Source: Buddleja alternifolia
Lineage: Eukaryota; Streptophyta; Magnoliopsida; Lamiales; Scrophulariaceae
NCBI GenBank assembly: GCA_019426215.1
Contig: CM033392.1
Location: 35,384,814 to 35,448,813, forward strand
Direction of reading: 5' to 3'
DNA length: 64,000 bases
Positions 34,007 to 45,945 of the stretch are shown one piece after another. The notes below the pieces were generated by a model. It ran no database searches and was not told the origin of the DNA. It worked only from the letters and a program-made list of their open reading frames with translations. The translations under genes were made by a program, and so were the position numbers. The stretch's first letter is position 1, and each line of letters starts with the position of its first letter.

Positions 34007-35502
34007 TGATGGTTCCAAGTTTCATATGAAAGGGTCTATAAGGGGGGTTGAATAGACCCTGAAGTCTTTTTCGACTTCAAAAACTTTCGTATTACTTTGA
34101 AGAATTTGAACGCTTGGAAAGTTTAGCGCTAGGTCAAGCGCTTAAGAATAGATAACTTAGACTTAGTGATTTCAACTATAACCAAAGTAGGAAAATGTTT
34201 CAATCGCTTAATCAGGGTTAGCACAGCGGAAATGAATTTATAGCTTACCGTTCTCTTGAACTTGATTTAGTCGCTTAATTTTTTTGAATGGTTTTTCAAG
34301 ATATAATGTGCAAAAGTAAAGTAAAGCAATAAAATAATAAATAACACATGATATTGTAAGGTTCACTGGGTAATGTAATCCCAACTACGTCATTCTTCTC
34401 CTATGCACTTGGAGTAATTCACTAGATTGATTATCGAAGAGTCACACAGAGACTTCTACAAAATAGATAAAAGGGAAGACGATCTTGAGTTCCTTGATCA
34501 CACAAACTTCAGCTCCACTAGAGACCTTCTTCAACAAGCTTCTTTTACACAAAAATACTACTTGTAGAATCAATAAACTTTCTCACTCAGATGAAAGGTG
34601 TTGAGGATTTTGTCACGGGTTTGTTTGATGTTGGGAAGTTCAAACAACTTGGGATATCTCAATAGGAATTTAGAGTTCTTCTCTGAAGATGTTTGAGATA
34701 TCTATGACTGTCTTTGGATTGTATATGAAAAAGCTTGAAGGATTTTGGCTATGGAGTTTGTAAGTTTTTTCTCTCAAGTAATTTCAGCAAAGTTTTGACC
34801 TTTCTCTTGTGTATGTACGTATGTTTAGGGTTTGCTAAAGGGTACTAATTATAGGGTTTCTTGGGATTTGTCCGTTGGACACATGTGAGCGCGTGTACCT
34901 CACGCAGCGCGTTAGAAAAGGCCAATTCTGACATTCCTAAAATTCTGATGGTTCCGATTGGACATGAGTAGGTTTTGATCTCTGAAATCTGGCAGTCTAA
35001 TCAGAAGGTGGCTTGTCCACAAGGCATAATAGCTTATCACATTTAATGCACTTATCAGGCATTTAATGCATTTGAATTTATTTCCCGTTGGAAATAAATT
35101 TCCGTTGATTATTGCATTTAATTACTTCATGACTTGAGAATTTATTTCAGGTGAATCTGATCCTTGATCGTTTGAGTACTTTGAGAACTTGATTCAACAA
35201 TCCTGAAACAGTCCTTTAGCATTTAACAGACGCTAAGAACAAATCTTCATCTTCACTTAACTTCAGACGCTGATCTTCAACTTCATCTCTAATAGACTCA
35301 CCTAGAATTCTACTAGCGACTGGGTATTGAATACTTAGTCTAAAATCTACAAAGATAAAAATTACAAGCCTAACAAAATTACAAACTTTCAAACGCTTAT
35401 ACAATAGATCTATGAAAACATAAACTTACATTGTCTTTTGGGGTCTAACAAAAAAATCCTACCTTCTCATCATCAAAACATCTAACATGAAATTTCCTAA
35501 CA
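34007..35502 (-). repeat. 3' LTR of Sirevirus D (1496 bp)
   Basis: Its left end is the complement of ...GGAACCATCA (mutated ACCAACA) and its right end is TGTTAGGAAATTTC at 35502 on the minus strand. The minus polypurine tract AAAAAGGGGGAAAT follows at 35503-35516. Relative to it, the 5' LTR has lost about 170 bp around 45657. Confidence 0.9.
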
Positions 35503-37055
35503 ATTTCCCCCTTTTTGATGATTTCAAGACCTTAACTCTTATAACTCTTTTATAGATTAAGAGTTCAAAGAAAAATCCAAAATAATCATAAGTTAGCGTT
35601 TAGAAAGTTAGTTAAGTTAGCTAATGTTAGATTAGCCTCAACTAGGTGTTTCAGTGATAAATCATTTATTCATATATATAGATTTTAAAACATACATGAT
35701 TTGTACTGAAAAATAAATAGCGACACCACACACAAAGAAATAAAATATACAACAATAGAATGATTTTCTTTGTCGCTTCTTCGTAACCTCTTCTTGATAG
35801 ATTTCATTCTCTAGATATAGCAGGACACGGTCGATGTCTATCATTGTTGTGTGATAGACTTCTTCATAGTCATCGCTTCGATTCTTAGCGCTTTAATTCA
35901 GTTCAAGTAACCTTTCCACCCAATCCATTGCAGGGATCCCTAGCGTTCTGATGAGATCATGGAAGATGTCACACATTCGGTCGTTGGATGGTTTCCAATC
36001 AAGAGGTCTTCTCAGCGATACAGCGTATGGATTAAAACCCATACCTTCTAAAAATTCTACATCAATGTCCGAAAGCCTGTGCCTGCCTTGGTAGTATCTT
36101 GGCTTTCGCTTCTAAGTGAGCATCTTCTTTATGCTTACTATTTGTCATAAAACAAACTTTCTCACTCAGATGATAGATGTCATCCATCGCTTGCCAAGTT
36201 TGTCAGATTTTTTCCTGTTTGTTCTAGCAGCGAGATACTTCTCAAAGCGTTCGAATTTGCTTTCATAATCGTCTGCCCAAAGTCTTGCAAGATATTCACG
36301 GGCTTCATCTTCTAGCCAAGAATTGATTGGATTAGGATGCTCAGCAACGACTGGTCCTTTTCCTTTCCATAATTTAAGTGGCTTAGGAGATAGAGCGTTC
36401 TGAGGGGAGCGAACGACTTTTGGAAGACCAGAGTACCCTAATCTGTTGAGATCCTCTTCATCTAGATTCTTCAGCCAATCACCCATGTAGGGATTCTTGA
36501 TGATAATTTTGTTTGGGCGAAGAGGATAAAAGGATTCTGCAGAGCGACCTGTGAAGTTGAAATGCTCTCGATCGAAATCTGTAATGTTGATCGCTAGTCA
36601 CCGAATGTATTCAATTCGAGATTGCAGGCGCTCAAGCGAGTACAGGCCAAGGTCAACAAGCCTCTCGAAAAACTCATATTTCTTTGAGTTAGAGAGTGAA
36701 GGGTAGTGGAGAGTAGCCTGGAAAGCAATCTCCATTTCAACCAAATGCCTGGTGTCACTTTCTCTAGCGATATAATAGAATTCAACATCGGCATTATATC
36801 CGCGAGGAAAGAAATTAATGACACGAGGAGGAGGTCCAGTTGGAATGGGAACAATGGCAATCGCTTCAGTTGGGATTGGGGCCACTTCTATCAACCGCTC
36901 AGCATGAACAGTCACTTCATGAGCTGGCAAGATTTCAGCATCAGGAAGGACTTGATCGCTTTCTTTAGCGATATCCACAACTGTTGTCATATCCACATCC
37001 AATTCCACATTGACCTCAGGAAGTGGAGGTGCATCAGCGTCTGAGGCATTTTGGG

Positions 37056-37135
37056 CTGACACATGCAAGCGTTTGAGAAAACAAATAAAATTTCTACAAA
37101 GTAGAAATAGACGATAAAAAGACTAAAACACTTAC
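37056..37135 (-). other. Probable spliceosomal intron 2 in the third ORF (80 bp)
   Basis: Minus-strand donor CAGG|GTAAGTG at 37135 and acceptor TGTGTCAG| at 37056. The intron is T-rich and the length is typical for a small plant intron. It is phase 1, and joining the flanks keeps the frame into the QNASDADAPPLPEVNVELDV segment, which is homologous to element A. Confidence 0.7.
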
Positions 37136-37321
37136 CCTGAGGACTCTTTTCGACTATTTTAGTCGCTTGATCTATAGGAACTTCAGTTTCCATAGCCTCA
37201 GGCTCCGGGACTACTTTATCATCTTGAAGATTGAGGAGTGAAGTAAGGGGATCAGCACGAATAGGAATATTGAATCCTTCTAATAAATTCAGTGTATACT
37301 GGATTTTATATTCGCTAAAGG

Positions 37322-37399
37322 CTGAAAAATAATTTATCCTAGTGTTAAAAAGAAAAACATAGGAAAGGATAAAATACATTGTCTAAGATAAGTACTTAC
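37322..37399 (-). other. Probable spliceosomal intron 1 in the third ORF (78 bp)
   Basis: Minus-strand donor CAAG|GTAAGTACTT at 37399 is a near-perfect plant 5' splice site. The acceptor TTATTTTTCAG| is at 37322, with a U-rich tract and a TTTTTAAC branch-like sequence before it. An in-frame stop inside the intron ends the unspliced frame at 37383. It is phase 1, and splicing joins two open frames. Confidence 0.72.
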
Positions 37400-38542
37400 C
37401 TTGATAATCACCAAGCTCTGTTGAGAGAGCACTTGTAGCGGGCTCGACGATAGGTACAGAAGGAGAAGGAGGAGAAACACCAAACGATTCTCCAAGCGTT
37501 GGTTCTTCAAGTGCTGGCTCGGATGGAACGCTAGTGGATCCTCTTGGTGTGGAACGCTTGCATGCTAACGGCACTTCTTCTTCTTCTTCTTCTTTATCTT
37601 GTTCTTCTTCTTTTGGAACCATGACAAAAGCGGGTAGGCGAGAAGGAGATTTAGGAGGAGGAGAGGGAGACTTCTGCTTCATGGTCTCCTTCTTCTTTTG
37701 CTTCTTTGTTGGGTTGGCTGGCTCAGCGACTTTCAAGACGGTTTTTCTTTTTGGTGCCTTAACGACCACTTCTTCTTTCGATGATGAAGAAGATGATGTC
37801 GCTTGCTCTTCTTCATCACTCCGAACAACTTCTTCAGCAAGAAGTCGCTCACGTTCCTCCTTGGGAACAGATGCACCACCCCGTCGCTTGGGTTTCAGCA
37901 ATTCACCAATCATTTTCTTACCATAAAATTTAAGCGCTGGAGCCTATTTACCAACGCTATTGGCAAAACCGCTAGCGCTTAACAAAAGACTTAAAACAAT
38001 CCCATAAGGCTTGGGATTTACAGACTTTGCCATCACTGCCTTAAAGCGATTAAAGACATACTGAGACCAGTTTATCTTCCACTTGGTTAGAATGGCAATC
38101 ATCATCTTGTATTAGATGTTGGAGATCTTATCAAAGCTTCCTTTCCTACACTCGATCTTATTAACCGTCAGTTTGATTTGATAGGAGCGCATGGGTAGTT
38201 GTCAAATCTTATCTTTTGGACTAATCCACACGCTACCTTTTAGCGATGAAAACAATGCATGTTATTCAGAGAAAGTTTCTTAGCGTTTAAGTGGGAATAT
38301 CCTTCACGCTGAAGTCTTTTAATAAAATTCAATCGCTTTTCAAAGATATATTCATTTAATTTTATTAGAGATTGATATTGTCATGCATAAAGGATAAACG
38401 CTAATGATCAATGCAGAGGATTTTGAAAATCATTTTTGATCATAGACGCTTATTGGTTGGAATAAGTACAATTTTAAAGTTCCTCCTAAAATTGATAACT
38501 CATTTCAATTTTGGAAGACGCTTTAGACATAATCATAAACTG

Positions 38543-38560
38543 GATTCCCCCTAAATTTTA
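38543..38560 (-). promoter_or_regulatory. Internal polypurine-like tract of Sirevirus D
   Basis: On the minus strand TAAAATTTAGGGGGAATCC lies about 30 bases after the pol stop (38589). It matches the first of the three tracts in A (394-410). Confidence 0.5.
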
Positions 38561-38588
38561 TGCCTATGAATGATATGATGCTTTATGA

Positions 38589-39707
38589 TTAAGCGTTTAA
38601 ATCAATCATACCTAATTCACTTCTCAAAGTAAGAAAACATTGTTCGTTGAGCGCTTTGGTGAAGATATCTGCCAATTGTTTGTCAGTACCAATAAAATGT
38701 ATGGAGATATCCTTCTTTTGAACATGGTCACGCAAGAAATGGTAGTGAATGTCAATGTGTTTAGTTCTAGAATGAAGGACTGGATTTGGGATCATAGCTA
38801 AAGCGCATTGGTTATCACAATGGATTGGAGTAGGACCTAAGATTGTTCCATAATCTCTAAGTTGTTGCCTCATCCAAATGATTTGTGCACAACAGCTTCC
38901 AGTGGCTACATATTCTGCCTCAGCGGTAGAAGTTGCTATGGATTGTTGTTTCTTACTATGCCACGAAATCAATCTAGCACCTAGAAATTGACATGTACCA
39001 CTAGTACTCTTTCTATCTATTTTGCATCCTGCAAAATTTGATTCTGAATAACCAATTAGTTCAAAACGAGAGTCCCTTGGATACCATAAGCCCACATTTC
39101 GTGTGCCTTTTAGGTATTTAAGGATTTTCTTGGTAGCATTTAAGTGTGATTTTTTAGGATCAGTTTGAAAGCATGCACACATGCATACCGAAAATATAAT
39201 ATCAGGTCTACTGGCGGTAAGATAAAGAAGTGATCTAATGATACCTCTATAATTAGTGATATCAATTTTCTTCCCATTTTCATCTTTATCTAACTTAAGC
39301 GTTTGACTCATTAGAATTTTTGAAGATGATGCATTTTTCATACCAAATTTCTTAATCATATCTCTTGTATATTTAGCTTGGTTTATAAAAATACCATTAG
39401 GGAGTCGTTTAACTTGTAATCGTAAGAAGAAAGTTAATTCAGCCATCATGCTCATTTTAAATTGATCTTGCATCATTTTCGAAAACTTCTCACACAATCG
39501 CTTATTAGTAGATCCAAATATAATATCATCAACATAAATTTGGACTAAGAGAATGTCTTCATTATGGGTAATTTTAAACAATGTTGTATCAACGCTGCCT
39601 TTTGAAAAGCCTTTACCAATAAGGAAGATAAAGAGAGTGTCATACCATGCTCTTGGTGCTTGTTTAAGTCCGTAAAGTGCCTAATCCAATTTGTAGACCA
39701 TACTTTT
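38589..39707 (-). pseudogene. Sirevirus D RT C-terminal half and RNase H
   Basis: Open for 330 codons (39581-38589) and further upstream to a TAG at 39681-39683. It contains the RT active site IYVDDIIFGST, TASRPDIIFSVCMCACF, RNase H blocks RKSTSGTCQFLG, TAEAEYVATG, CDNQCALAM and the terminal LADIFTKALNEQ. It ends MIDLNA like element A. The N-terminal part of RT continues beyond the solo LTR at 41848. The TAG at 39681 sits in the conserved KLD-ALYGLKQAPRAW block where Gln is expected; B has it too. Confidence 0.87.
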
Positions 39708-41847
39708 TGTTAGGATCGGTATGCCCCCACAAGCGATGCCGGCGCAACGAAAGAAATAAAGTATATAAAACACATATATATCGGCATCCCAAGCTAGGGG
39801 GTCAAAGTAATGCACAACAAAAACTAATATGAGTAAAGGGGTTTTAAACCGATTACAAGATTTGGGGTTTAATTAAGTGAGGGTGTAAAACCACAACACA
39901 AGGAAAACCACACAAAAAACTTTGGCTCTCATTTTCGAATCCTCACCTCAACATGGAGGGGTTCGAATCAAACCACCATAAGCTCCTAAAGCAAGAAGCC
40001 TCTACAAGGACACACCTCAATTAAGTTCATACCTTAAGCAAAAGATTGACTAGATATATGCTCTAAGGAAATGGAGTCTATGTAGTGAAAGGTGGAAGAC
40101 AAGAAGAGTTACTAGAAGAAATATCTATGGAAGATAATCTTCTATAACTAATCTTCAAGAAGAAGTTCTATGGAAGAAAGTCTTCAAGAATCACAAGAGA
40201 AGCTAGAAAAAACTAGAGATGAAGAACTAAGCTCTAAGCTTTTTTTTCTTTTTAAGTTTTCATCAAGTTTTAAATGAGAGCAAGAACACCTCCTTTTATA
40301 GCCACCAATTTTCGCCATATGGTGTTAGGTGGAGTAGAAGACTTGTTTTTCTTCACCTACCACCTCATTCTCACCTACCATTCCATTCTCAACTACCACC
40401 ACATGTGTAAGAGAATATTTTTCATTTTCTTCTTCATTTAAAAAACATTACAAGTCAAACTTTGACTAGCTTTGAATTTCACTCTTGTGACTTCATTTAA
40501 TTAAGTCCAACTTAATTAAAATGACTCCCAAGTCTTCCAAGACTTGTTAATTAAATAATCTTCATGATTAATTAATAGTAAAATTAGTAGTTTAAATAAA
40601 TTCCCGGATAATAACAATTTCCGTTAATAATTAATCTCCAAGATTAATTAATAGAATAATTATTTTCCCAAGCCTACTAATTAAAATGTCTTCCACTTAA
40701 TCAATTAATCTCATCAATCAATTTCACTTTAATCCTAAATCGGATTAATATTCACATAGTAATTGAACTTTCTTGAGTAAGTGTGTAACCCCATTGTAGG
40801 TTCGTTCATGTACTAGTAGTAGGAACACAACCCCGTTGTGCCTTTGCAATTTTCATTGCTAGATTTAATTACTCCAAGTATTTTAATCCGACCAAGAATT
40901 AATTACCGATTAATTCATGGTTCCTACAAATCAAGGTTAGTACTAGCCACGCGCCAAGAAGACCTAGCCATGAATGATTATTAGGTGACCTTTCCGCATT
41001 ACGATTTTCGCATAAGTAAAATCCTTCCATCAAATATCCCGATCGAATCTAGGACTTGGATGTCAGTCGAAATCCCAGTAACTCGATTCTATGTATATCG
41101 ATCTAAGTGACATTGACCAATTTATCAATCGAGCGAGGAAACACTGCGCCTCCTTATTGATACTACTCCGGCCGGAGGTTCCCATGGTCAATACACTGTG
41201 AAGTACATAGGATATGCGTCGATGCTAATGATCAGTGACGGATTCTCTCTTGGCACTCACGCGCCTCCGTACATAACCAGACTGGACCCAATATGCCCCA
41301 CTTTATGAATCACCTGGAATCGTGTGACAAATCTAAGTACAGTGGGCGATGCACGAGATGACCAATGGTGCCTCAAGTCATGAGGACCAATCTTATGCCT
41401 ACGTAACCGAGGAGATTCCAAATTCGACATTGACTCCAATATGGAACCTCGGCGGGGTTGTTCAGTTTACTCGATCCCAACGAGAACCCACATACATGCA
41501 CAGATGTACACCGTATCAATATCCATGGAATAGGATACACTCTCCAAGAGTGTGCATTGTACGTGCAAGTCTTTACGAGTCATTGATATCCCTATCTCAA
41601 TGATTCTATGACTTGGAACATTTTTAAGACCACAACCTTAGAGACATATTCCATGATTGGCATCCCCGATACCAAACACATCTCATAGCTTAAGAGTGAT
41701 CTAGGGGACTTTATTTAATTGCATAGAATGATAAGATAAAGAAGAAAATGCCATTTATTAAATTACTTGACAAGATACAATATAAGATTGTTTAAAGAGT
41801 CGGCTACTACGCCCAACAAATGGCTCGTCGGGCACCTAACTCTTTCA
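39708..41847 (-). mobile_element. Solo copia LTR inserted in Sirevirus D RT
   Basis: 2140 bp with TG/CA ends and perfect 5-bp duplication ctttt at 39703-39707 and 41848-41852. The intact site is seen in Sirevirus B at about 22700. On the minus strand it begins TGAAAGAGTTAGGTGCCC. Segments such as the CGAGGAAAC...GGCCGGAGGTTCC block (around 41130-41180) resemble the LTR at 18681-20410, so it is a relative of that copia family. No internal region remains, as expected after LTR-LTR recombination. Confidence 0.9.
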
Positions 41848-42462
41848 CTTTTTCCATGGTTGTTGATGAATCTTGTTGGTTGCTCCACATAAACGTTTTC
41901 TTGAAGTTTACCATTTAGCAAAGCACTCTTCACGTCCATTTGGTACACTGTGAACTTGTTGAATGCGACAAACACTAGGAACATTCAAATTGCTTCTAGA
42001 CGGGCTACTTGGGCATAAGTTTCATCAAAATCGATACCCTCTTCTTAACAATAACCCTGAGCGACTATTCTAGCTTTGTTTCTTATAACAGTTCCATCTT
42101 CATCCATTTGGTTCCTAAAAACCCATCTAGTTCCAATAACTCCTTAGTGAGTTGGTCTTGGTACTTCTCTCAAATTGGTTAAGCTCCTCTTGCATAGCTT
42201 CTACCCAACTTGAATCACTGAGCGCTTCATCCACTTTCTTTGGTTCCATTCGAGATAGGAAACTTGCAAACATGGTCTCATTAATTGTGGCGGCCCTAGT
42301 CCTAACAGGTGCTCCTTTATCTGCAATTACTAGCTTTGGTGGATGATCTCTAAGCCATTTTCGATCTGGTTGGAACGGGTTGAGAGACTTTTGATTATCA
42401 ATCCCTTGACCCTCATTTGTCTCTTACACAGTCGCTACATCATTCACAGTTCCAATTTGTTC
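41848..42462 (-). pseudogene. Sirevirus D RT N-terminal part and integrase-RT linker
   Basis: Coding blocks QMDVKSALLNGKLQ (41984-41848), [11 protein letters not shown] and NQMDEDGTV correspond to 22691-23030 in B. A TAA at 42144-42146 is at the same codon as 23009-23011 in B. The distal linker carries low-complexity acidic sequence. No intact frame. Confidence 0.78.
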
Positions 42463-43450
42463 TTAATGATCATTCTCTTCATGATAATCAGCGTGTCTGG
42501 TAATATCATCATTAATAATCTCACGAGTAACCTTAGGATTACGCACAAAGATCTCATCATCACTATCATCACCAAGATTGATTTGTGATGCTTGTTGAGC
42601 AAGATCTTTAGTTCCTACATCATCAGTATTAACCTTACTCGGCTCTTGGTTAGCATCATCAAACACAACATGAATGGATTCTTCACCCTTTGATTTGATC
42701 TTATTTAGGATGCGAAAACTCTTTCCATTTTTGGCGTAGCCTAGAAAGATTTCCCCATCCGCTTTTAGATCAAATGTCCTTAGATTGTGGGATCCATTGT
42801 TATGAATGAAGCATTTTAAACCAAATATATGAAAATATGAAACATTTGGCTTACGTCCCTTCCATAACTCATATGGAGTCTTTCCGTGTTGCTTGTTGAT
42901 CATACACCGGTTCTGAGTGTAGCAAGCGGTATTGATAGCTTCGGCCCAAAACCTTTGAGCCAGCTTGGACTCTGCTAACATCATCCTAGTGGCTTCTTTA
43001 AGCGTTCTGTTCCGTTGCTTAGCAACTCCATTCTGTTGAGGTGTTCTAGGCGCAAAATACTCATGAAGTATTCCAAAATCTGTACAAAACTTCTCAACAA
43101 AGTGGTTAGTAAATTCTGTTCCTCTATCGCTTCTAATCCTTGTCACCTTTAAATCTTTTGAAGTTTGTAATTGACGGATTAGCGTTGTGAGCTTGACACT
43201 AGTTTCATCTTTGGTCGCTAAAAATTCTACCCATGTATAGACAGAGAAATCATCAACTATTACTAACGAGTACTTTTTTCCACTAACACTAATGATTTGA
43301 ATAGGACCAAACAAATCTAAATGTAATAGTTCTTGGACTCTAAAAGTAGATAGATGAGGTTTCTTCTTAAAATATGATTTAACTTGTTTACCCATTTGGC
43401 ATGCATCACATAAGCGATTTTCTGAAAGGAACTCTTAGGTAATCCCTCTA
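42463..43450 (-). pseudogene. Sirevirus D integrase
   Basis: Open for 310 codons (43395-42463). It shows HLDLFGPIQI (first Asp), RSDRGTEFTNHF (second Asp) and PQQNGVAKQRNRT, where Lys (codon 43018-43020) replaces the catalytic Glu at +36 from the second Asp. The GKQ chromodomain-free C-terminus follows (FLGYAKNGKSFRILN). At about 43450 the zinc-binding N-terminus is fused directly to the gag zinc knuckle, so protease and linker are deleted. TAA at 42463-42465 is shared with B. Confidence 0.85.
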
Positions 43451-44515
43451 CTAGATTTAGCAATTTACCTGGTAGTGCCCTGGTTTCCTGCAGTTATAAC
43501 AAAGGTTAGTTTTCATTTTTTGTTCAGTTGATAACCTTTTCGAAACTATTGGCGCTGAGAGATTCTGAGTAGGGGACGGAGGCGCTTGGTATGAAACTGG
43601 TGCTACTGGTTGAGGTACAGAATACACTGGCACTTTATACTGAGGCTCTGGTGCAGGGGGAGGGGTTTGAAATGAAGTTTGTCCAATAAGGTTTCTCTTT
43701 TCATATCTTAGAAATTTTTTGAATTTCTTGACCAATAAAGCCATCTCTTTTTCCTCATTGGATTCCGTTGAATTCACCTCACTAATCGCTTTACCCTTAT
43801 TCTTAGTAGTAGCAATTAAAGCTTCTGATTCAGTCGCTGAAGTCGATGTGTCGCTGACTTCACCCAATTCAAACTTAAATGCCTTTAACTCTAAAAACAC
43901 ATGTTCTGGAGTTAGAGTCTCCAAAGTCTGTGATTCTCTCATGGCAACAGTCTTAATCAAATACTTGCTTGGAAGACTTCTAAATATCTTGTTGACCATT
44001 TTCTTATTAGTCAACTCCTTGTCTAGTGACGCTAACTCTGTAATGAGCAAAGTAAACCTTGCGTCCAATTGTTTAAGCGTCTAGTTGGGCTGCATCTTGA
44101 AATGCTCAAACCTTTGCACAGCTATGGAGAGCTTGTTCTCCTTCATCTGTGCTCAACCTTCACATACGATAGCCAATTGATCCCATATCTCTTTTGAAGT
44201 CTTACATTGCTTGATCTTGTTGAACAATGCATCGTTATCTCCTAATGCTGAGTATAGAACACTTCGTCCAACATTATCTAGATTCGCTCTTTTTCGATCT
44301 GCTGGCGTCCATTCTAACTTGGGTTTCTCGACATAACCATCTGGAGTAGCCTCAGTCGCTCCAGGGGCTCGAGTTATAACTTTCATGATCTGAATGGGGC
44401 CATCTATAATTGCATCACACGTCTCATTATCACAAGAACATAAATATGCAAATGCTCAAAGTTCCCATGAGTCATAATTTGACTCAACCAGTTTAGGCAT
44501 CTTGCTAAAAGCCAT
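43451..44515 (-). pseudogene. Sirevirus D gag
   Basis: The start ATG is at 44515-44513 (MAFSKMPKLVESNYDSW, matching E). A TGA follows after about 19 codons. The rest continues as DGYVEKPKLEWTPADRKRAN (44386-44153), then after a stop and frame change the core and Pro-rich linker to the zinc knuckle CYNCRKPGHYQVNC, intact, ending at about 43457. Beyond it the sequence jumps to the integrase zinc finger region. Gag packages RNA in virus-like particles. Confidence 0.82.
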
Positions 44516-44611
44516 GATATGAGATTACACGAAATAAAGCGACTAAGTTTCGAAAAAAATGGATCTAAACAAGCAGTTACGCTCGAAAACTAATAGGTTT
44601 CTACTTCAACT

Positions 44612-44623
44612 GCTCTGATACCA
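44612..44623 (-). promoter_or_regulatory. tRNA-Met primer binding site of Sirevirus D
   Basis: The minus strand reads TGGTATCAGAGC, the complement of the initiator tRNA-Met 3' end, two bases from the 5' LTR end. Confidence 0.93.
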
Positions 44624-44625
44624 CT

Positions 44626-45945
44626 TGATGGTCCTACGTGGCATACGAAAGGGTCTAGAAGGGGGGTTCAATAGACCTTGAAGTCTTTTTCAACTTTAAA
44701 ATTTCATATTACTTTGAAGAATTTGAACGCTTGGAAAGCTTAGCGCTAGGTCAAGCGTTTAAGAATAGATAACTTAGACTTAGTGATTTCAACTATTACC
44801 AAAGTAAGATAATGTTTCAATCGCTTAATCAAGGTTAGCACAGCGGAAATGATTTTATAGCTTAGCGTTCTCTTGAACTTGATTTAGTCGCTTAATTGTT
44901 TTAAATGCTTTTTCAAGATATAATGTGCAAATGTAAAGTAAAGCAATAAAATAATAAATAACACAAGAAATTGTAAGGTTCACTGGGTGATGTAATCCAA
45001 GCTACGTCCTTCTTCTCCTATGCACTTGGAGGAATTCACTAGATTGATTATCCAAGAGTCACACAGAGACTTCTACAAAATAGATAAGATGGAAGATGAT
45101 CTTAAGCTCCTTGATCACATACATTTGAGCTCCACTAGAGACCCTCTTCAACCAGCTTCTTTTACACAAAAATACTGCTTGTAGAATCAACAAACTTTCT
45201 CACTCAGATGAAAGGTGCTGAGGGTTTTGTCACGGGTTTGTTTGATTTTGGGAAGTTCAAACAACTTGGGATATCTCAATAGGAGTTTAGAGTTCTTCTC
45301 TGAAGATGTTTGAGATATCTATGACTGTCTTTGGAATGTATATGATAAAGGTTGAAGGATTTTGGCTATGGAGTTTGTAAGTTTTTTCTCTCAAGTAATT
45401 TCAGCAAAGTTTTGACCTTTCTCTTGTGTATGTACGTATTAAGGTTTGCTGAAGGGTACTATTTATAGGGTTTCTTAGGATTTATCCGTTGGACACATGT
45501 GAGCGCGTGTACCTCACGCAGCGAGTTAAATAGTCTCATTTTGACATTCCTGAAATTCTGCTAGTTCCGATTGGATAGGAGCAGGTTTTGATCTCTAAAA
45601 TCTGACAGTCTAGTCAAAAGGTGTCTTGTCCACAAATCATAATAGCTTATCACATTCCTTTAGCGTTTGACAGACGCTAAGAACAAATCTTCATCTTCCC
45701 TTGACATCAGACGCTGATCTTCAACTTCATCTCTAATAGACTCGCCTAGAATTTTACTAGCGACTTGGTATCCAATACTTAGTCTAAAATCTACAAAGAT
45801 AAAAATTACAAGTCTAACAAAATTACAAACTTTCAAACGCTTATACAATAGATCTATGAAAACATAAACTTACATTATATTTTGGGGTATAACAAAAAAT
45901 CCTATATTGTCATCATTAAAACATCTAACATGAGATTTCCTAACA
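44626..45945 (-). repeat. 5' LTR of Sirevirus D (1320 bp)
   Basis: Complement of TGTTAGGAAATCTC at 45945 to ...ACCATCA at 44626. The TATA box on the minus strand is CTATAAATAG near 45459-45468. A segment of about 170 bp present in the 3' LTR is missing near 45657. Confidence 0.9.

Larger units (their letters stand above)
35893..38230 (-). pseudogene. Third ORF of Sirevirus D, with two probable introns
   Basis: Divergent homologue of the third ORF of A. Minus-strand order: a decayed N-terminal part (KINWSQYVFNRF near 38060, with stops at former Gln codons), a basic/Ser-rich part open 37913-37383 (KKQKKKETMKQKSPSPPPK), exon 2 (37321-37136), exon 3 (37055 downward, VNVELDVDMTTVVDIA as in A), a TGA at about 36598, MGDWLKNLDEEDLNRLGYSG (36486-36166), a deletion of the coiled coil, and the tail ending at TAA 35893-35895. 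The first ~150 residues are absent. The frame is continuous across both introns. Function unknown. Confidence 0.72.
34007..45945 (-). mobile_element. Sirevirus D, inserted in the gypsy integrase
   Basis: Full-span minus-strand element with 5' LTR 44626-45945, tRNA-Met primer site 44612-44623, gag, integrase, RT, RNase H, third ORF, polypurine tract and 3' LTR 34007-35502. Flanks are catcc (34002-34006) and caacc (45946-45950), a 5-bp duplication with one mismatch. Removing the element restores the gypsy integrase frame across the junction. The protease region is deleted and a solo LTR splits RT. Confidence 0.92.

Noticed and set aside
37534..37926. Ser-rich plus-strand ORF
   Set aside because: Shadow of the acidic and Ser-rich third-ORF exon on the minus strand.
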